Positions 59,726 to 64,000 of a DNA stretch of 64,000 nucleotides are shown here, one piece after another. The stretch lies in the NCBI GenBank assembly GCA_963839645.1, contig CAWIVZ010000001.1, positions 310,001-374,000 of the forward strand. Direction: 5' to 3'. Within the stretch, counting starts at the first letter, position 1, and each line of letters starts with the position of its first letter. The notes below the pieces were generated by a model. That model saw only the letters and a program-made list of their open reading frames with translations. It did not search any database and was not told the DNA's origin. The stretch comes from PALSA-911 sp963839645. Lineage in GTDB: Bacteria > Pseudomonadota > Alphaproteobacteria > Acetobacterales > Acetobacteraceae. Made by a program: the position numbers and the translations under genes.

Positions 59726-61441
59726 ATGGATGAAGTAACTCCCCCGCCGGCTGTAGGACACGCGATGCAACGCCGGGCGCGGCGCGTGTCGATCGTCTGG
59801 GTTATCCCGCTGGTCGCCGTCCTCATCGGCGCCTGGCTGGCCTGGACAACGCTGTCGAAGGAAGGACCCACGATCACCGTCTCCTTCGAGAGCGGCGAAG
59901 GCCTGCAGGCTGGCCAGTCGCAGCTCAAGTTCAAGGACATCACCTTCGGCACCGTCCAGCGCCTGGACCTGGCGCCGGACCATCTGCACGTCAATGTAAC
60001 AATCAAGACCACGCGGGCGGCCGAGCCGCTGCTGACGGATCGCACCATCTTCTGGGTGGTCAAGCCGCGGCTGTTCGCAGGGAATGTCTCCGGCCTCGAT
60101 ACCCTGCTGTCGGGGGCCTATATCGCGATGCTGCCGGGGGCGGGCGGCGGGGAGCCAAAGCGCAGCTTCGCCGGCCTCGAGAATCCCCCCGTGCTGCAGG
60201 CCAATGTTCCCGGCCGCACCTTCCTGCTCAAGGCCAGCCGGATCGGTTCCATCTCGCTCGGCTCGCCGGTCTTCTTCCGCGACTTCAGCGTCGGCGAGGT
60301 GCTGGGCTGGGATCTGGATCACATGGCGGACAGCGTGACGATCCACGTCTTCGTGCGTGCGCCGTTCGACAAGTATGTAGTGGACGACACGCGGTTCTGG
60401 AACGCGTCCGGATTGTCGGTGAACCTCGGCGGCGCCGGCATCCAGGTGCAGCTCGAATCCGTCAAGGCGCTGCTGCTGGGCGGAATCGCGTTCGACACGC
60501 CCGCGCCTGAGCCGGACGCAAAGCCGGTCGCGCCGGCCGCCCCCAGCGCCGCCGACCATGTCTTCCCGCTGTTCACCGATCGCGAAACCGCCAAGAACTC
60601 CTCCTATAGCCGCCGCGTCCAGCTGATCTCCTATTTTCCTGGGTCGGTTCGCGGGATCGCGCCGGGGTCGGAGGTCCTGATCCACGGGATGACCGTCGGG
60701 CATGTTCTCGACGTCCATCTGTCCTTCGACCCGATCAAGAACGATATCGTGGCTCCCATCCGCTTTGAGGTGGAGCCGGAGCGGATCCTTGGGGTGGGCG
60801 GCAGGCAGGTGTTTCCGACCGATGCGGCCGCTGTCGACGCCATGCTCCAGAAGGGATTCCGGGCCTCGCTGCAAAGCACCAGCCTGATCACCGGCCAGCA
60901 GGCGGTGGCGATCGACATCGTGCCGAATGCGCCACCGGCGGCCGTCACCAAGGACGGCGACTATTTCGTGATCCCCACGACCAACGGCGGCGGCTTTGCC
61001 GATTTGCAGGCCTCTGCGGCGACGCTGCTCGACCAGGTGAATACCATACCCTTCGCCCAGATCGGCCAGAACCTGAACGGCATCCTGAAGTCGGTCGACA
61101 CGGCCACCGCCGGACCGGAACTGAAGCAGGCGGTGACCGAGCTGTCCGGCACGCTGGCGGCGGTGCAGGATGTGGCGCGCAAGCTCGACAACGGCCTGAC
61201 CCCGACGCTCAAACAACTGCCGGCGTTGACCAACGAGCTGACCCACGCCATCGCCAACACCAACAAACTGGTCCAGTCGGTCAACAGCGGCTACGGTGAA
61301 AACACGAAGTTCAACCGGGATCTGGAACGCATGCTGGCGCAACTGAACGATACCCTGCGTGCGGTCCGCTCGCTGGCCGATCTGCTGACCCGTCACCCGG
61401 AGGCGCTGATAAAGGGCCGCCCCGAAGGCGCGCTGGAATGA
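59726..61441 (+). CDS. pqiB: Intermembrane transport protein PqiB (MCE domains)
   Basis: A 571-residue protein with one N-terminal helix (VSIVWVIPLVAVLIGAWLAW) and three MCE repeats, beginning near GPTITVSFESGEGLQAGQS, FLLKASRIGSISLGSPVFF and LISYFPGSVRGIAPGSEVLI. The C-terminal end is a long helix (LKQAVTELSGTLAAVQDVAR to the end) that forms the needle-like tunnel. It bridges inner and outer membranes for lipid traffic. Its stop overlaps pqiC (ATGATG). Confidence 0.93.
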   Translation: MDEVTPPPAVGHAMQRRARRVSIVWVIPLVAVLIGAWLAWTTLSKEGPTITVSFESGEGLQAGQSQLKFKDITFGTVQRLDLAPDHLHVNVTIKTTRAAEPLLTDRTIFWVVKPRLFAGNVSGLDTLLSGAYIAMLPGAGGGEPKRSFAGLENPPVLQANVPGRTFLLKASRIGSISLGSPVFFRDFSVGEVLGWDLDHMADSVTIHVFVRAPFDKYVVDDTRFWNASGLSVNLGGAGIQVQLESVKALLLGGIAFDTPAPEPDAKPVAPAAPSAADHVFPLFTDRETAKNSSYSRRVQLISYFPGSVRGIAPGSEVLIHGMTVGHVLDVHLSFDPIKNDIVAPIRFEVEPERILGVGGRQVFPTDAAAVDAMLQKGFRASLQSTSLITGQQAVAIDIVPNAPPAAVTKDGDYFVIPTTNGGGFADLQASAATLLDQVNTIPFAQIGQNLNGILKSVDTATAGPELKQAVTELSGTLAAVQDVARKLDNGLTPTLKQLPALTNELTHAIANTNKLVQSVNSGYGENTKFNRDLERMLAQLNDTLRAVRSLADLLTRHPEALIKGRPEGALE

Positions 61442-62043
61442 TGCGCCACCCGTTCCATCACCCGTTCCGTTGGACACTCGGCACCCTGGCCGTGGCCCTG
61501 ACGCTCGCGGCCTGTTCGTCCTCGCCGCCGCCGGCGCTCTACACCGTGGCGCCCATTTCGGGGACGCCGGTATCGGGCGCGCCCCGGGTGGTCCTGCTGC
61601 AACAGATCACGCTGGCCCGCTATCTGGAACGTCAACAGATCGTTCGCTCGTCGGAGAACTACCGGCTCGACGTGATGTCCAACGACTGGTGGGGCGAGCC
61701 GCTCGGCGCAATGCTGGGCCGAGTGCTGGTGGAGGAACTGGGCCAGCGCCTGCCGGGCAGCACGGTGCTGGGCGAGAATGGCGGCATTTCCTCCTCGCCC
61801 GACGTGACGATCGAATTGAACATCCAGCGCCTGGACAAGGATACGTCCGGCAACCTGGTCCTGCAGGCCCAGGCCGGTGTCGCCTTCAGGGGCAAGGGCG
61901 CGCCGGTGCTGCGCGCGTTCCGCTTCAGCGTGCCGCCGCCCGCGCCGGACGTGGCCGGCGAGGTGGCAGCGATCAGCACGGCCGTCGGCCAGCTTGCCGA
62001 TGGCCTCGCCACGATGCTGCCGGCGCCGCCCCTCAGGAAATGA
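61438..62043 (+). CDS. pqiC: PqiC-type outer-membrane lipoprotein
   Basis: A 201-residue lipoprotein: signal TLGTLAVALTLAAC, then SSSPPPALYTVAPISG. The ABC-type transport auxiliary domain shows VVLLQQITLARYLERQQIVR and NDWWGEPLGAMLGRVLVEEL. In E. coli PqiC docks the PqiB tunnel at the outer membrane. It starts in the pqiB stop and ends 10 bases before pqiA. Confidence 0.92.
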   Translation: MMRHPFHHPFRWTLGTLAVALTLAACSSSPPPALYTVAPISGTPVSGAPRVVLLQQITLARYLERQQIVRSSENYRLDVMSNDWWGEPLGAMLGRVLVEELGQRLPGSTVLGENGGISSSPDVTIELNIQRLDKDTSGNLVLQAQAGVAFRGKGAPVLRAFRFSVPPPAPDVAGEVAAISTAVGQLADGLATMLPAPPLRK

Positions 62044-62053
62044 GACCGGGGAA

Positions 62054-63376
62054 ATGAGCGCGGTTCCGGCGCCGCCGCCCGAACTGCGCGAATGTCCCGG
62101 CTGCGGGCACTTCCAGATCGTGCCGGCGTTGGCGAAGGGCATGGTCGCCGCGTGCGAGCGCTGCCCCACCACGCTGCGCCGTGCGGCGGTGCATTCGCAC
62201 GACATGAGCATCGCGCTGAACCTCGCCGCCCTGGTCCTGCTGATCATCCTGTGCTCGACCACGCTGATGAGCGTCGAGACGGCGGGGATCGCGCTGCAGG
62301 CCGGCCTGTTCTCCGGTCCCGAGGAACTGGTGAAGCGGGGCATGCCGTCGCTGGCGGCCGTGGTGGTGTTTGTCACCGTGCTGGCCCCTTTCGCCAGGCT
62401 GGCCGGCACGCTCTATGTGCTGATCCGGATGCAATTGCCGCAGCCGCCGCATCACCTGCGCCGTGTGTTCGCCTGGGTAGAGCGGCTGGGGCCCTGGTCG
62501 ATGCTGGAAGTGTTCGTCTTCGGCGTGTTCGTCGCCTATGTGAAGCTCGGCGATCTGGTGAAGATCACGCTCGAACACGGTGTTTATGCCCTGCTGGTGC
62601 TGACCTTCGTGCTGGCCTGGGCGGATGGCGCGCTGCACCGCGCCTCGGTCTGGGCGCGGCTGGGCGGCGAGGAGGCGCCGGCGCCGGTGCCCGAAGCCGC
62701 GCTGACCGCGCGCCGGGCGGTCGGCTGCGAGACCTGCGGGCTGGTCAGCGTGCCCGCCCACCATCCGGATCACGGGCAAACCACGTGCCCGCGCTGCGAC
62801 AGCCCGTTGCACGCCCGCAAGCCGAATGCCGTCGCGCGGACCTGGGCGCTGCTGATCGCGGCCTCGGTGCTGTACCTGCCGGCGAACTACTTTCCCGTCC
62901 TGACCGTGATGCAGCTTGGCGCCGGTCAGCCCAGCACCATCCTGGGTGGGGTGGAGGAGCTGGTTTCATCGCGCATGTATCCACTGGCGGCACTGGTGTT
63001 CTTCGCCAGCATTGCCGTGCCGATGCTGAAGCTGGTCGGCCTGTCCGTCCTGCTGATTGCCACGCAGACCGGCAACGGACGCTGGCTGGCGCAACGGACC
63101 CGGCTTTACCGGATCATCTGCTGGATCGGCCGCTGGTCCATGATCGACATCTTCATGGAGTCGCTGCTGGGCGCGCTGGTGAAGTTCGGCAACGTCATCA
63201 CCATCGAGCCCGGCTTCGGCGCCGTCGCCTTCTGCGCCGTGGTGATCCTGACGATCTTCGCGGCCGAGAGTTTCGACCCGCGGCTGATGTGGGATGCCGC
63301 CGAACGCGCACCAGAGCGGCTCACCCCCGCCCGACAGGCGCCTAGCGGCGGATCACTTCGATCGCATGGCGCATAG
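62054..63376 (+). CDS. pqiA: Inner-membrane protein PqiA
   Basis: A 440-residue protein with two PqiA domains. Each starts with a zinc-ribbon: CPGCGHFQ with CERC, and CETCGLVSVP with CPRCDSPL. Each is followed by about four helices, e.g. MSIALNLAALVLLIILCSTT and TWALLIAASVLYLPANYFPV. It delivers lipid to the PqiB tunnel. In E. coli pqiA comes first; here it is last. GGGGAA lies just before the ATG. Its end overlaps the convergent downstream gene by 35 bases. Confidence 0.93.
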   Translation: MSAVPAPPPELRECPGCGHFQIVPALAKGMVAACERCPTTLRRAAVHSHDMSIALNLAALVLLIILCSTTLMSVETAGIALQAGLFSGPEELVKRGMPSLAAVVVFVTVLAPFARLAGTLYVLIRMQLPQPPHHLRRVFAWVERLGPWSMLEVFVFGVFVAYVKLGDLVKITLEHGVYALLVLTFVLAWADGALHRASVWARLGGEEAPAPVPEAALTARRAVGCETCGLVSVPAHHPDHGQTTCPRCDSPLHARKPNAVARTWALLIAASVLYLPANYFPVLTVMQLGAGQPSTILGGVEELVSSRMYPLAALVFFASIAVPMLKLVGLSVLLIATQTGNGRWLAQRTRLYRIICWIGRWSMIDIFMESLLGALVKFGNVITIEPGFGAVAFCAVVILTIFAAESFDPRLMWDAAERAPERLTPARQAPSGGSLRSHGA

Positions 63377-64000
63377 GCTCGCTGGAGATATGGATCGGCG
63401 GGCGGGTGATCTGGATGCGGCCGTCGAACGGCGTGTCCATGTCGAAAACCAGTTTAATCGCGGCCGCGATCGCGAACGCGCAAACGCATACGGCGATCAT
63501 GACGGTGGCGTTCCTTGGCGCGAACAGACCGAAGCTGGCGAAAAGAACGAACAACCAGAGGACGACCGCACCCAGAAAGGGCAGCGGAACGGTGCCGACA
63601 TTCTCCTGTGAAATACGCGCCTGCGTCTCGTTTATCGCGACCGTGAGCTGCAATGCCTGAGAGCTTAGCCAACGCTGGCGGTCGTCGTTGGATCGCAGGG
63701 CCAGAACAAGATCCTGCACGGCGTCCAGCGTCTTGAGCGTCGCGGCATTGTCGACGCTCCGCTTTCCATCCGAGTTGTCGGGAAACAGGTCCTCGCGTTT
63801 CATCGTCGCATAGCGCTTCAGTTCGTCCTGTGCAGTCCCGGCCTCCGGTCCATAACGCCCCAGCAGCGTGTCCAACTGGACGATCTGACCGGCAAGTAGC
63901 GAGACGTCGGCGTTGCGTGCCTTGAACGCGGTGCTGCCGTTGGATATCAGCAATCCGATGACCAGAGCCGACATCGTGCCCACCACCGCCATGGAGGCGG
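63342..64000 (-). CDS. DUF4239-type membrane protein (partial)
   Basis: At least 216 residues are seen; the 5' end is off the right edge or close to it. There is one helix near the visible start (AVVGTMSALVIGLLISN) and two near the end (FLGAVVLWLFVLFASFGLFA, then TVMIAVCVCAFAIAAAIKLV). Between them lies a soluble helical stretch with LLAGQIVQLDTLLGRYGPEA. This layout matches bestrophin-like DUF4239 proteins. An in-frame ATG at 63992 may not be the true start. Role unknown. Confidence 0.7.
   Translation of the reverse strand, partial: ASMAVVGTMSALVIGLLISNGSTAFKARNADVSLLAGQIVQLDTLLGRYGPEAGTAQDELKRYATMKREDLFPDNSDGKRSVDNAATLKTLDAVQDLVLALRSNDDRQRWLSSQALQLTVAINETQARISQENVGTVPLPFLGAVVLWLFVLFASFGLFAPRNATVMIAVCVCAFAIAAAIKLVFDMDTPFDGRIQITRPPIHISSEPMRHAIEVIRR

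Overview
The window is high-GC chromosomal DNA from an alphaproteobacterium, most likely Acetobacteraceae or a close Rhodospirillales relative. The evidence is ALA synthase for haem, a Tat-exported HiPIP, a SelD fused to an NADH-dehydrogenase-like domain, bifunctional CysNC, and protein sequences of acetic-acid-bacterium type. The family assignment is an inference from protein style; no rRNA is present.

Layout. 1-1.9 kb: modA end, modB, modC (molybdate ABC importer). 1.9-7.2 kb: two MFS transporters, an acyl-CoA dehydrogenase, and three small coupled envelope genes. 7.7-19.9 kb: housekeeping genes (tRNA-Arg(CCG), lipase-like lipoprotein, CHCC zinc protein, polA, ahcY, HiPIP, hemA, holC, pepA, Sua5-type tsaC, a metallo-beta-lactamase-fold enzyme). 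19.9-24.1 kb: aspA, a FAD-linked oxidase and a large lipoprotein. 24.1-36.8 kb: a coherent aryl-polyene/xanthomonadin-like pigment cluster. It holds a ketosynthase, a chain-length-factor-like partner, two hotdog dehydratases, a ketoreductase, an ACP, an acyl-AMP ligase, a COG4648-type membrane protein, an LpxL-like acyltransferase, a LolA-like carrier, an MMPL exporter, an alpha/beta hydrolase, and a flavin-dependent halogenase reading in frame into a family-2 glycosyltransferase. 36.7-48 kb: fumC, a diiron/MBL-fold protein, two periplasmic binding proteins, an amidohydrolase, cysNC-cysD, a cyclase-family enzyme and an MFS transporter. 48.2-53.6 kb: hslO, a lipoprotein and a selenocysteine locus (fused selD, selA, tRNA-Sec). 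53.6-56.7 kb: a decayed mobile zone next to tRNA-Sec, with a collapsed tyrosine integrase joined to an IS3-type transposase tail, small cargo-like genes, and an IS5-type element with clear inverted repeats. 56.7-59.5 kb: an AlgI/AlgX-type O-acetylation pair. 59.7-63.4 kb: pqiB-pqiC-pqiA. At the right edge is a partial DUF4239-type membrane protein.

Quality of the sequence. Many otherwise well conserved genes are broken by one-base indels, mostly extra G or C. They concentrate in polA (about a dozen) and in 24.4-27.9 kb (more than fifteen). Residue conservation continues across every shift, so I read most of them as assembly or consensus errors rather than gene decay. The integrase, the IS transposases and a TetR fragment look genuinely degenerate. 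hslO carries an in-frame TAA.

How genes work together. The pigment cluster reads as a full line: activation and loading of a starter (ligase, ACP), elongation (KS plus CLF partner), reduction and dehydration (KR, two DH), halogenation, transfer to a membrane anchor (acyltransferase, glycosyltransferase), and export to the outer membrane (LolA-like, MMPL). The selenium genes make selenophosphate and charge tRNA-Sec; selB and any selenoprotein lie outside this window.
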